Of a DNA stretch of 64,000 nucleotides, positions 22,143 to 34,006 are shown one piece after another. The notes under the pieces are model-generated. The model had not been told where the DNA came from. It saw only the letters and a list, made by a program, of their open reading frames with translations, and did not search any database. Location of the stretch: assembly GCF_010389155.1 (NCBI RefSeq), contig NC_057768.1, positions 40,465,633 through 40,529,632 of the forward strand, given 5' to 3'. Position numbers and translations under genes: made by a program. How positions within the stretch are numbered: position 1 is the stretch's first letter; every line of letters starts with the position of its first letter. Origin of the DNA: Erigeron canadensis. Taxonomy: Eukaryota > Streptophyta > Magnoliopsida > Asterales > Asteraceae.

Positions 22143-23706
22143 GAGAAAATGTCACAAATGGTCCATGTGGTTGTTGGTATTCGTATTTTGCCCCTTGTGT
22201 TTTTTTTCCGTTACAAACAGTCCCTTGGTTTTTCATTTTCATTGTCAACAGTCTCTCGTACTAACTTCTGTTAGTTTTAGCCGTTAAACCCCTCATGTGC
22301 ATACCACGTGAGGAGCATTTTGGTCCATTTCATAATCACATTGACTATTTGTGATAAACACATAGCATTTTTCAATTAATTAATGATGAATGATGATATA
22401 TATAAGGAGTTATATGCATCTGTATCTATAGTATAAGTTTATATATGTATCATAATCTATACTTTTTGAGTTCTGATCTAAAAAGCCTTTAAGGATAACA
22501 CATTCATTGTGTATCTGTGAGGGGAAATATTAATGAAAAAGTTATAAAAAAAAAAAAAAAAAAACAAATTAATAGTTTTGAAAAGATTGATTAAGGAGGT
22601 GAGGATCAAGAGCAGATTTTCTAACTGTTTGTTTGTTGGTCATCTCAAAGGTAGGTTTTTTTTTATTACTCACTTTATTCAATTGATTTCTTTCCTTTTT
22701 TTCTTCCGATCCAATTTTTCCAATGCCATTTGTTTTTTTTCATATGTTGTATTCTTAATCCATTAATTATAAAAAGTTAAAGATTAACAACATCAACGAT
22801 TGTATGCATGATCCAAAAAGCCTTTATATATCCCACATAGTAATCAATTTTTGGTGGATTGTTTAATATAGAATTTCTGTTGTGTTTTATTTTCTAAATA
22901 AATAATGATAATAATAATAAATTGTGGGTAGTTCAAGAATGATAGAAACTAAAGGACCCTCTGATATATATGAGCTAAAGTTATAAGCTTTTTATTTAAA
23001 TAAATAAAACATTGATGTGTATTGTCATAGATCTAATGTGCATCTTTTATTTTATTTGTTATATTTTATTTTATCTATTTTCATCACTAGTTCTTGAAAT
23101 TGAATACTATTTTAAAATTAATAATGTTTCCCCCTGCATAATCTGAAGTTGCAATATTTGTTCATTTGACGATGATTTTTTACTATAAAGTATTATTAAT
23201 GAGAATAAATTATTGGTGATGACAGAAAATATGATCATTGTCGCATTTTTTTTATTTAAATATGTATATGTATATGTATTTGTATAATTATTTGTATAAT
23301 TTATATTTATCAGTATGTATGTATCTTTGATATGAAATGGAATTTTAATTACTTATTGAGATTATAATTTTCTAGATAAATAAAAAGTATGACTGTAATG
23401 AATTTGTTAAACATGGATTCAGAATATTTTGTGTTAGATGTTCTTGAACAGAGAAGAAGAAAACATGATGAAGAAGAAGATGGGTTAGAGAGAGAAGTAG
23501 TGAGAGGCTCATTATGATGTGAAAGGACTGAAATATCCCCATGTGCATTGCACATGAAGGGTTTAACTGTTAAAATTAATAAAAGTTAGTGGGAGGGGTT
23601 GTTGGTAATGAAAACCTAAAGGACTGATTTTAATAAATAAATAAAAAAGCATAGGTGACAAAATGTGAATACCGACAACCACATGGACTATTTGTGACAT
23701 TTTCTC
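22143..23706. mobile_element. Non-autonomous Mutator-like element, 1.56 kb
   Basis: Flanked by the perfect 9 bp target-site duplication ATTTAAGAA (22134-22142 and 23707-23715). Ends start GAGAAAATGTCACAAA on both sides in inverted orientation, and the inverted repeats extend about 190 bp. Each includes a GTTAAACCCYTCATGTGCA block and a CACGTGAGG or CACATGGGG block. No transposase frame is visible. The interior is AT-rich with no recognised captured gene. The terminal repeats share design with the fragment at 2871-3065. Confidence 0.9.
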
Positions 23707-23715
23707 ATTTAAGAA

Positions 23716-25003
23716 TTATTGATTTTCAAATCAGACCAAGTAAAAAAAAACATAATCTATATCTATATTTATACTATTATATAAAGTAAAATTTTCCTTT
23801 CCTAAGAATAACTAAATATGTCAAATTTGTCCTTTTATCTTTGCTTTACCACATTGGATTCCACAAAATACTTTTAATAAAATTAAATTACGATATTCAC
23901 TTCTCAACCACTAAAATAACTATGTAAGGACCCGTTTTTTTTTTTAATCATTAGGTACTAAGTATATTAAATGAAGAATGCGTTAAGAATGTCTATATGT
24001 ATTAAGTAAAATATAAGTAATTTACGGTTATCTTTGTTTATTAAGTCTAAAAAAAACATAAAATTTGAATGAATAGTTAAGTTCTTAACTATTAAATTTA
24101 TTAAGTAAAAAAGAAACAAGTCCTAAGTCTTTTTTTAAGAGTCAAGTACTACATTTACACCAAATCTATTCTACCTATGCCAAAGCTTGAACATTAGTTT
24201 TCTCCCCAATCACAAACCACTACCAGTAGCCACCTCTACCACCCTTCGCCGTTACCACCATCACGACGAAAATGTGCAAGCATCTGTGTAGTTGATATTT
24301 AAAAATGAAGATTTTTAGAATAACAACAAATGTTTACAAACAAATTTATGAAACTCGTGTGGATCAATCAAATAAAAAGAAATAAAAGGAAAAAAAATAT
24401 TGGTTTTAATTGGTTTACATGAATTAATAAATTATGTTTGTAAATATTTACTTGTTTTATAGAAAAACTACAATCATAAAAATTTAGATCATTTTGATAT
24501 TAGCTAAAAAGAAAAAAATAACAGGGGACAAACAAAATAACAAGGGACATGTAATGACATGGTGTCAAAGTTGGTCTATAATGACTTGCAAACCATCACC
24601 TAATAACAAACTCATTCGTGTTGGCAATTCTGATTTGAAATTATTCGTTGGTTTTCACTGGTCCAACAACTTTATACCAAGAAACTCAACTTGTGTATGC
24701 ATTTCAATAAATAGAAGACATTACTTTTAAAATTGTTATAAATATTATTTTGAACTTTATATAGATTAGATGAACTTTACCACATGTTACATTTACAATA
24801 TGCTTAAAACCTTTTAACTTAAAAAGGATGCAAACGCGAAACGAATAAGATTGGTTTATTATAATTTATGAAAAAAATACATATATATTTTATAAAATCA
24901 TGTATACGTTAAGTTAATTTTGACTTCAATTTTAAACTTTAAAGGAAAACCCAAAGTTTGTCATGAATGTACGTTGTGTTTTGAGTTTTAATTCTGTTAA
25001 GTA
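23716..25003. other. Intergenic DNA with a possible Helitron 5' end
   Basis: No gene seen. The text near 23765-23800 (TTATACTATTATATAAAGTA) resembles the 5' end of plant Helitrons, but no matching 3' terminus on the plus strand was found. The rest is AT-rich. Confidence 0.4.
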
Positions 25004-26158
25004 ACTAGATTATAACCCGTGTAAAACGCAGGAGAAATACATAAAGAAATATTTATTTAGTTGAAAGTTTCATACTTATTTAAGTTGGGGGACTGAAAAT
25101 ATATAAAACTAAATGTTTAGTCAACGATGATGTCATCAATGTTGATCCAAGGGTAGATATTAAATATGTCGAATATCAATATATGTAACACCCGTGACAT
25201 TTGATTATATTGACCTTAATTGACTTTTGTTGAATATGTAAATTATTTGTAAATCTAATTGGAATATCGGTACTTGGAAACTTATGTTATTAATGAAAGT
25301 CGAGTTGCTTTTGTGATCTATATTGTAATTGACATTTGACGATACTTTAGCATTTACGTGTTTGGACGGGGTATCTTTTGATAACTAGCTAGTGTTTAGT
25401 GGTGCAAGAGTTGTGGGTGTGGGTGTAAACCCTTCCCACCTCTCATTCATTTCCTTATCTCTTATTCTTATACACACACACACACACATACACACACACC
25501 TTTCTTTCTCAATCTCAAGAACACACACAAAACACACACTAATCATTTCTCCTCATAAATTTCGGATCTAAGGCTCTAGTAAACATCAAAGTTTTAGAAA
25601 TTTGTTAAATATCATTTTCTTATCTTCAAACTTCAAGTACTTTGGGTTAAATCAAGTGTTATTCACCTTTAAAGCTTCAAATCCGAATTTGAAGTTCCGG
25701 GTTGTTTTGGTAAGTGATTCTTAGCTCAAAATCATCATTATATGTTGCTTATTATGTTCCTTGGTCGAGTCTAAACATCTTTGGTCTTGTTGGTTGTCAA
25801 AAACGAATTTTGGGTTTTTAGGGTTTTGGGTTGGATTTTGGTGATTTAATATTAGATTGATGAAATGGAAGAGTTTTGATGATGGGTTTTGTTCAAATTA
25901 TGTTAGTAACATGTTTTGTAGCTTCAAAATGGTCCCAAATTGGTCAAAAAAGAGTTTGGGGTCGATTTGGAGGTGCTTGGGGGTGTTTGGGTTCGTATTT
26001 CTTGATTTTGGGCATAATTGGTCGAATTTGTTCAGTAACCAGCGTAAGTTACGCCAATTGGGCCGTAATTTACCCCCCTCTGGAAAGTGAAAAACCCTCC
26101 TTTACGCCCCAACTCCTTGTTTACGCCAAAAACGTGCAGAAACGGCTTGTTTCCAAGC

Positions 26159-26249
26159 CACCGTAACTTACGGTGTTCTTGGGCGTAATTTACAGTAGGC
26201 CAAATTAGGCTACCGTAAGGTATGGTGGCAACCACCGTAACTTATGGTG
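26159..26249. repeat. Repeated 17-nt odd palindromes in LTR
   Basis: CACCGTAACTTACGGTG at 26159-26175 has 8-bp arms around a single C. A second copy at 26233-26249 differs by one base (TTATGGTG). Related half-sites (CGTAAGTTACG, CCGTAATTTAC, CCGTAAGG) are scattered over 26040-26225. Confidence 0.75.
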
Positions 26250-26961
26250 CTCTCTAAAGTGGGTTTTCTTGTTTTGTCTTCGTTTGAGCTTGTTGATCTT
26301 CCATGGTCGTTGGGTCGAGTCGTGCCTTCTTGTACACCTTCATTTGGGTCCATTAGTGTCATATATGAGTCTCTAGAGTTGTTCAAGGGTTGAGGTCATT
26401 CCTAGGGTTCTAAGTGTTGACGTTGGCTTGTATTTGTGATATATATTGATAGGTTGTGGACGTGTGATGATCATTGGACCTACCTAGCTTGATACTAACT
26501 TGTTGTTTCTAAACCAAGGTGAGTTTCGTAACTCTCCACTCAATTGAGATTCGGGTTGAAAAGTGTACACATACGTGCTTGTTTGATTGTTTGGTCGATT
26601 TGATTGACGGCTTATTAATTGATTGTTTGATTGATTGTTGATTGATGAATAGTTTTGATTGATTGTTGGATTGATGGATGGTTTTGATTGATTGTTTAAT
26701 GGTTTACGCATATGATTGTGATATTGTGATTATTTAGGATAGTCGTACATACAAGGAAGTCGCTTATGCCTTCAAAGGGTTTTAGATGTGGTGGGAAGGT
26801 TGCAGGTGACCCTATATATAAGCATCTATGACTCGTTGAAAGTAGAACCCTCCGAAGTGTATGTACATTTTGTTTTGGTTGTTGGTTGAATGTTTGATTC
26901 GTGGTTGGAATTGGGGAGATCGATTTATGGGATTCGGTTGGTGGGCTGTGATGGGATTGGA

Positions 26962-27180
26962 ATGCCACAACGGTCATTGGTATGACATGTCATTGGGATG
27001 ACACGTGGACACGCTATTTGTGTCGGATGCACACAGACTCTGAGTATATAGACGTATATACATCAACGATTTGACATGCCACAACGGTCATTGGTATGAC
27101 ACGTCATTGGGATGACACGTGGACTCTATTTGTGCAGGACACACACAGACCCCAAGTATGTAGTCACACATACTTGCATT
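26962..27180. repeat. 114 bp tandem duplication with paired mini-hairpins
   Basis: Two copies starting at 26962 and 27076. Each contains two adjacent 14-nt hairpins, GTCATTGGTATGAC and GTCATTGGGATGAC (5-bp arms, 4-nt loops), followed by ACACGTGGAC. In the first copy these are at 26973-26986 and 26989-27002. Confidence 0.8.
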
Positions 27181-27983
27181 TGATGATTGTTGAGACACAT
27201 ACATGATATACATTCATACATTGCTTGGTTATGTCTTACGCACTTATACTTTATGCATCCTTATTGTTTCGCATACTCATTGATGTTAACATTACTTATA
27301 CATACATGTGACCCGCGTCTCTCGTCATTGTTGATACATTATGGCTTGTTATGTAACGAGGTTTACTCTCGGTTTACCTATCTTGGTTGACTTTGTGCCT
27401 TATAAAGGCTACCTGTAAGACATTACTTACTTTTCCTTATACATATTGTGATTATTGATGATGGTTTCTTGTGAACCATTACTACGAACTCACCAACCTA
27501 GTGTTGACTTTATTTAGTACATTTTTCAGGTAATCAAGTGAATCAAAGACGTGTTGGTTGATTATTGTTTTTACTCGGGCTTAGACTTACGTGGATCCGT
27601 GATTCATTTGCCCTTTTATGGTTTCATGTTCTTTATGTATATTGTACCTTGTATGTTTGATGTTGGATTCACCGAATCCCTTTTATTCATATAGTTCATG
27701 TTCTACGATAATTTCATGCATACCGCATACGTTATATATTTTCAGTAATATTCTGAGCCTAGCTTAGGGTGTTACAATAGAGGGTTTTAATTTATTCAAT
27801 TTGAATTAAAAGTTTCTCTTTTAATATATATAAAAGATATATATGCCTTTCTTATAAAATGAAATTTAGTTTTATTATGTTTCATGAAAGAAAAAGAGAG
27901 TTTTTAATTAGAAAACTTTTACTAATGAGTTTTTTTCTTAAGTTAAATGCCACAGATTAAGTAAAGAAAGAAAGGAATTTTTC

Positions 27984-28199
27984 AGTGTTGTCGGGTTTTG
28001 AGTCTTAATACCTCGACAGTGTATGAGGAGATTAAGATGTAGGCAGATCTTACCTCTACTTAGGTAAAAAGGCCACTTCAATTTTCTACCTAATTAAATA
28101 GTAAAAAAGACTCTCAAACCTTTGCATGAGACGAATATTAAACTCATGACTTCTGTTTTCAAAGGGCATGATATTTATCATTGATCTAACCATACGGCT
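27984..28199 (-). mobile_element. Diverged SINE, same family as 63621-63878
   Basis: Shares the body of the SINE near 63.7 kb: GGGTTTTGAGTCTTAATACC, CCTCGACAGTGTATG, GATTAAGATGTAGGCAGA and AACCTTTGCATGAGA. The Pol III A- and B-box regions on the minus strand are degenerate (ATGGTTAGATCAATGATAAA; GAGTTTAATATTCG), so this copy is old. Confidence 0.65.
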
Positions 28200-28205
28200 T
28201 ATAAA

Positions 28206-30001
28206 TGCTATATACTAGTGTAATACATTTATTTAGATCAAACATCTAGTGAGATTATTTTAAAATAAATTTGAAAAATATAAACTGTTGATGAAAGACA
28301 GAAATAGGTAAATTATGATATATTTTTTTTTCCAACTCAAAGTTAGACATTGATCATATTGTCTACTGGTCAATAAGAAGCTTTTTAGTTTTTAGTATTC
28401 GTTTCTTTCATTCACTGTATACTAACAACTAAACTTAATATTAGCACTGGGCAATAGACATAATGTACACAACCTTATCTTTTACAAGCAACTATGAGTA
28501 AAATACTACATTTTTCTTTACTCATTCTATGTTTCTCTATTGGCAAATGAATGACAGTCGTTTCGAACTTTCGATGCTTTGACATAATTCATTATTGCGG
28601 AACTTTTATTCGTTATTTTGAGGTGGTTGCCTTGACATAATTCATTTGTCACTATTCATTCATGGCACTTTAATCAATTTATTATATGGTTATTTTAATT
28701 TAATATCACGTATTAAATAATAGCATATAGTTTTATACATTTTTACTCCGTATTTTATTATGTTTCTTGTACACTATTTGTTTAACATGGTGGCGTTTTT
28801 GTAAGTAATCAGTTAGACTATGAGAAGCAAAACTTCTCATATTTTCCCTTTATGACGGCATCTCATGTCATGTGACATCTTAATCGTCATGAAGCTTTTC
28901 CTCTTATCTATTTGGAGCAAGGCCTTAAAAAATAGAAGCCCCTCCTTTATTTTTTTTTAATTAATTTTCATTTTGTCTTTTATGTTTGACTTTTTTTGGG
29001 GGGTATGGGGTAGTGAGCCAACGACTCTTTTTCTTCTTCAAATGGAGCGTCCATTTTTACACGCCCTCCACATTTTTTTTACATAAAACACCCCTTGGGG
29101 CAATGTTACAGGCGTTCCGGAGCAAAAAAAGTGAAAAAAAACATGTCTTGCTCCGGATAGTCTTATGTTTGTTAATGACAAATATTAAGCAAGTCAGAAC
29201 CGCAACAAAGGACGAGTTAATTAATTTTTTTCTTGTCTAGTATTATACTTAAAGATAAGATATAATATGATATAAAATATAATTTGATTTATCGTTATCT
29301 TAGTTATATACATCATACGCGAAAACTGATACTAGTATGTTTCTTATGTACCAATTTTCCTTATCCAAAAAATAGATATATTAAAAGTTAAAACGGGATG
29401 AATTTCTTTAACTTTTTTTTTTGGTAATTGTTGTATAGTCGTATAGATACGGCATATATCATGGAGTACATCAAATAGAGAAGCTAATTTTTATTTCAAA
29501 TTGAGGACAACCTATATTTCATCACTTTTTCTTATCAATGCGTGTGGTGTGGTGTCTAGACTCTTTGGCATGTGCTCTTATGTCGAAGAATATTTCGAGT
29601 TATTTTACTTTTGTTGCTAATAAAATTAATTCTTTGTCTTCCCTTTGTTTTATTGAACAAAGTCCTCCTATTGCCTAATTGTTTATTCAATTTCAATTAA
29701 TTTTAAAACAGTGCCGTGGGATTAAAACTTATGACATTTGGATGCTTTATAGTGACGAAGACAAATTAAATGCTACGAGATGTTTTACAGTACGAGGGAT
29801 ATGACTTTTCATTTCTTTGTTAACAAATATATAACAAGAGAAAAGTGAGTATGGAATTGTTATGCATTTAATTTGGGTAAAAAACCCCTTATATACCAAT
29901 ATTTTAATATTTTGAATTAATAGTATGTGAGGGTTTTTCACCCAACTTAAATGCTTAACAGTCTTATATTCCCTTCCCCATGTAAGAATCAAGAACTTAC
30001 C
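28206..30001. other. AT-rich intergenic DNA, no gene seen
   Basis: No coding region or structured repeat that I can support. Short open frames lack recognisable domains. Confidence 0.55.
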
Positions 30002-30085
30002 TTTTTTTTTTTTAAACATTCAAAGGTATTTTATTATTAGAAAAGCACTAGCGAAAGGCTAGTATTACCATAAAAAAACCTCGCC
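30002..30085 (-). mobile_element. 3' tail of a LINE-type element
   Basis: On the minus strand, a ~80 bp segment (GGTAATACTAGCCTTTCGCT... ) ends in a poly(A) run (T-run at 30002-30013 on the plus strand). This resembles the 3' ends of plant L1-type elements, as at 60.3 kb. It would be a heavily 5'-truncated insertion; the match is by style only. Confidence 0.35.
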
Positions 30086-30657
30086 TCCAAATAATATACA
30101 GTAAATATAGTAAAGTAATGGGATTTTTGTTTTTGTTTTCGGGTATATTAGTTATTTTATGAGTTAAAGTAAAAGTAGCTGGTTAGACAAATTTTTATTC
30201 CAGTATGTTGTCACGTCTTTGTACGGACTATTAATAATTTTTTCTCCTATTAGATATTGGGTGAGAGGGATCTAAAGCGTGAACCTAGTTAAAACAACAT
30301 ACTCTATACCATCCGTTGTGATATTTGATCCGTACCTAAAAAAAAACTATCTTACTCGAAGTCCCTTAATTATGACGAGTACTTATATGTGTCTTCATGT
30401 AACTCCGTAATTATGTATAACAAGATGTTTAAACTTCATACAATTAAAGGTGCTTATATATAAAAAGAATACATGATTTGTGTAGAAAATCAAGAAGTAA
30501 AAAGAAAGAGATTTAATTAATAAAATCCACTTTTAGGAGGATTTTAAACTTAAAGAATTAATCATTTTTTTTCTTAAAATATATGTTACTATTATAATTT
30601 CCCTATATCTTATCTTGAAGTGTCAACGTTACTCGTCCCATTTGTCGTTTTTGAAGA

Positions 30658-31570
30658 CTAGAGTGGTGCCCGCGCGTTGCAACGGCGACGGTTTATAACG
30701 CTTTAGATACCGTAGCGGTTTATCGCGTTCAATTTACTTTCATGCGATGCGTCAATGCAGGATCTAACCATATATATCATTCTAAAAATAAGTCGCGTAT
30801 TAGGTGCAAAAAATAATGAAGTGCAAACACTAACCATGAAAAATAACCACTTACAATTGTAAGGGAGGAGACCAAGGAACTAAAATTTTTTTTGTCAAAG
30901 ATTAAAATTTAATATGAATATATAAAAAACATAATTAGTTTGTAATTTCGTGAGTTATAAAAAAGGTAATTATTGTTTAAATATTTTGTAATATAATTTA
31001 TGACAATTAAGATGTTTTTTCTTATCCGTAACAATACCTCCAGTAATATTTTTAGAGTTAACGAGCATGGTACCCGCGCAATGGCGGCGGTAACGGCGAC
31101 GACGGTATAGTGGGGTTGGTGATGCGTGGTGATGACATCGACAACTGGTGTCGAGTGGTGTAAGTTGATGTTAAGATAATAAAATTATTTTATAAGATAA
31201 GGACTTAAAATGTAAATCAGCAAGATAAGGGTTTATGATGTAAATTAATTCATTAAGGGCAAATTTGGTAATCTATAAAAACCCTTCCATTGTGGGGTGT
31301 TTATTAAGGACATTTTGCTAATTTCGCATGTGACATTTTGGTAACACTTTCCATTTTGAGGGGGGTGTATAATCTTTAATAAGGAGTATAAATGGGGATT
31401 TTATAACAATATGGGTTTTAGGTAATTGTGGGTTTTTTTATTAAGGGTAATTTTGGCTATTTAGGGATAAGGTGTGTGGAAATAGTTAAAATGTAGATGG
31501 TATATTAGGTAATTCAAAGATAGAAAGTTAAATGGGGGAGAGAGTAGTTTGTTTATATAGGTATTATAGA
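30658..31570 (-). mobile_element. Non-autonomous Helitron, 913 bp
   Basis: On the minus strand the 5' end is TCTATAATACCTATATAAAC at 31570, preceded by A. The 3' end is a GC-rich hairpin (GCCGTTGCAACGCGCGGGC) followed by ACCACTCTAG at 30658 and a target T. TC...CTAG inserted between A and T is the Helitron signature. A second hairpin-like stretch (31070-31090, CCGCCATTGCGCGGG on the minus strand) suggests an older nested end. No Rep/helicase gene is present. Confidence 0.75.
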
Positions 31571-33430
31571 TTATAGATATAGATATAGATGTACATTAGG
31601 CCGACTAAAAGAAATGGGTTATCGATTTGTAAAACTATTATATTCGTGACTGAAGAGCCCATGGGTGGTTTAAAGCCCAATGTTCTGATGACTAGACGGA
31701 ACTAGACTTTAATTAGGCACATTTTGTAACATGAAGCCCATTTATGTCATTTCGTCTACCCTTACGGAATTTTGGGAACCATTTAAGTACTTCAAAGTAG
31801 TTTAGTGAATTTAGACTTCTTTCTTTAGTTTTATCATTAAAACTAGTTAAGATACCCCGGCGTTGCTCGGGGATGTAGTTTTTGTGTGTTTTTCGTGAGC
31901 TTTGTGTCCGCTGAAATGTCGAAACTAAAGTATACAGCATTACATAATACTTACCAGCAACATAGTATAGGGGATGGAGTTGTTTGGTCATTACTGCTAA
32001 TTAAATTTACATGTCATATATTATTTTTGTTTCATAGCATTTTCATATTTATCTTTTGCCGTCGGTGTTACAAACGAAGATTAGTTTGTCGTTATTTATG
32101 TATGTATCTGTGTGTGCATTAGAAGTTGTACATGCAACACAAAAGTATGTATGGGGCAAGATGTATAAACCAAATAAAAGTTTGAGGTGACAAATTAAAA
32201 GTCCAAAATTTGGCTGCTGACACGTGTAAGCTATAGAAGCTTAACTATGAGAAACTAAGCTAACCAGAAACGTAACTAAGCCAACTAAATTTTACTATAG
32301 CATTTGAAATTTGAATTGTTATATATATAATGGTAAATAGTGCAAATTGTGAAGTTTATACGGTGTATGTTCGTAGCTTGTTTCATTTTGGTGCGTCTTT
32401 TTTGTTTTTCCTGCCTTTTGTTTTCATTAACATGTATGTGTGTGCTTGTGAGAATTGTGTACTTGTGTATATTTGACCATATGTGTTACAGAGTCATGTA
32501 TTTAGTTGGTTTTGGCTTGTGTCCATTTTTTCTATATAGTTTTTGTAGTTTGCTCCTTTTAAACTTTTTTCTAATTGCATTTTAGATCTAATATTTTATT
32601 TAATATTTTTTTTTACCAATTATTTGGTACATTTGTAATAAGAAAACCTCGTGTGCATAGTTATGTCACACGAATTAGTCGTGTGAAATTGTGAATATGT
32701 AAATTTATAAATTTTTAAAAATTAATATTGAGATCAATTTTTAAAACAGACATAAAAAAATACCCCTCTATATGGTATATCACTATATCTAATCAACCCT
32801 AATCCTATTCATAACAATGTCATTATTGTTTATTTTTATTCATACCATAAACATGATTATACAAGTAGCTTCTAATCAAATGATAACAATAAAAGAATCT
32901 ATACTCTTATTTATATCACTACATAAAATATCAATCCCATTTTGTTTTTTCAAATTACAAGTTTGATCTATCTATAATACCTTTTACGGATCAAACGATT
33001 ATCACCCAACATATCTGATTTATCAAAAATACTCTTAAATGAACTAATTTATACGAGTAAGATACATACTTTAACTTTTAAAATAAAATTATCTTTTATA
33101 AATTAATTATTGTTACTTCAATGACCTGGAATATCCATTTCCGTCATCACAACTCCCTGCTACCATCATCACCCCGCATTGTCCAAGAATGAGACTAGTA
33201 TTTAATGAATTTATCACATTTTATAAATTTTTTAACAAATTATACAAATATCATCATATATCATAACTATCCATTACATTTTTCACTGGACAATTTTATT
33301 CTCACCTCCTATATTTTTACCAAACTTACAGAAAAGGTTACCGGCTACACCGGTTTCCAGTCGCCCAGTTAAATTACTACGAGTACTACTAAAAATAAAG
33401 ACACCAAAGTCATCACCATTGCCCTCGGTC
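31571..33430. other. Intergenic DNA with an isolated Helitron 3' end
   Basis: No gene seen. At 31843-31875 the minus strand has CCCCGAGCAACGCCGGGG, TATCTTAA and CTAG before a target T, a good Helitron 3' end. No matching 5' end could be assigned to its right. At 32648-32685 three short CGTGTG/CACACG inverted repeats occur. The rest is AT-rich. Confidence 0.5.
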
Positions 33431-33499
33431 TACGCTCTTTCTTCATTCTTACACACACTCTGTGTGTTGTATACATACAGTCTTTTATTTTATATTACT

Positions 33500-33505
<6 letters not shown>

Positions 33506-33549
<44 letters not shown>

Positions 33550-33550
33550 T
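33506..33550. repeat. (TAA)n microsatellite upstream of the SIN3-like gene
   Basis: About fifteen uninterrupted TAA units, with a further short ATT run at about 33709-33730. It lies ~450-500 bp upstream of the SIN3-like start codon, in the probable promoter or 5' UTR. Confidence 0.9.
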
Positions 33551-34006
33551 TACCATTATATAATATTAATTAATTAATTATACACACATATAGAGCCTAT
33601 GCGTACACAACTCTTGTATCTGTATCTGTATCTATACCTCTTATATCTATCTAGTCTTTAATTTGTATTTCCGCATTAATAAATACACCGTGTGCATTAA
33701 TTCTCAAATACTATTATTATTATTATTATCATTTGATGTACACATATATACAGCTATGTATGTGTATGTATTTTGTATATTAAGAATTGGATGGTGAATT
33801 TTAATGAATTTGAAGCAAATTCTAAGAACGTGAAGATCAAGTGTTGGTTGCATTGCTAGATATATTTATATTCACAGTCATCTGTTACTAGGTCTTTATT
33901 TATTTTTATAATATAATTGTAATAAATTTATAAAATTTAATATATATGTGTGTGTGAGTGTGTAATTTTGTATTGGTTATTAATTGAAGTTTTGATTTTT
34001 AAAGGT

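Larger units (their letters stand above)
25184..27776 (+). mobile_element. Solo-LTR-like Ty3/gypsy-type insertion, 2.6 kb
   Basis: Begins TGTAACACCC and ends GGGTGTTACA, an inverted terminal pair typical of plant Ty3/gypsy LTRs. It is flanked by near-identical 5 bp repeats (ATATA at 25179-25183, ATAGA at 27777-27781). No internal domain (gag-pol), primer-binding site or second LTR is visible in between, so a solo LTR left by recombination is the simplest reading. It contains a CA-rich microsatellite near 25470-25500, two 17-nt odd palindromes near 26.2 kb, and a 114 bp tandem duplication near 27.0 kb. Confidence 0.75.
25005..27837 (-). mobile_element. Short Helitron split by an LTR insertion
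   Basis: On the minus strand the 3' terminus ends in a short stem-like CTGCGTTTTACACGG stretch, then GTTATAATCTAG at 25005 followed by a target T. The 5' end is TCTTTTATATATATTAAAAG at 27837, preceded by A, close to the 5' end of the Helitron at 62859. Removing the nested LTR insertion (25184-27776) leaves only about 235 bp, so this is a tiny non-autonomous Helitron. The two halves are joined by inference from termini. Confidence 0.5.
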
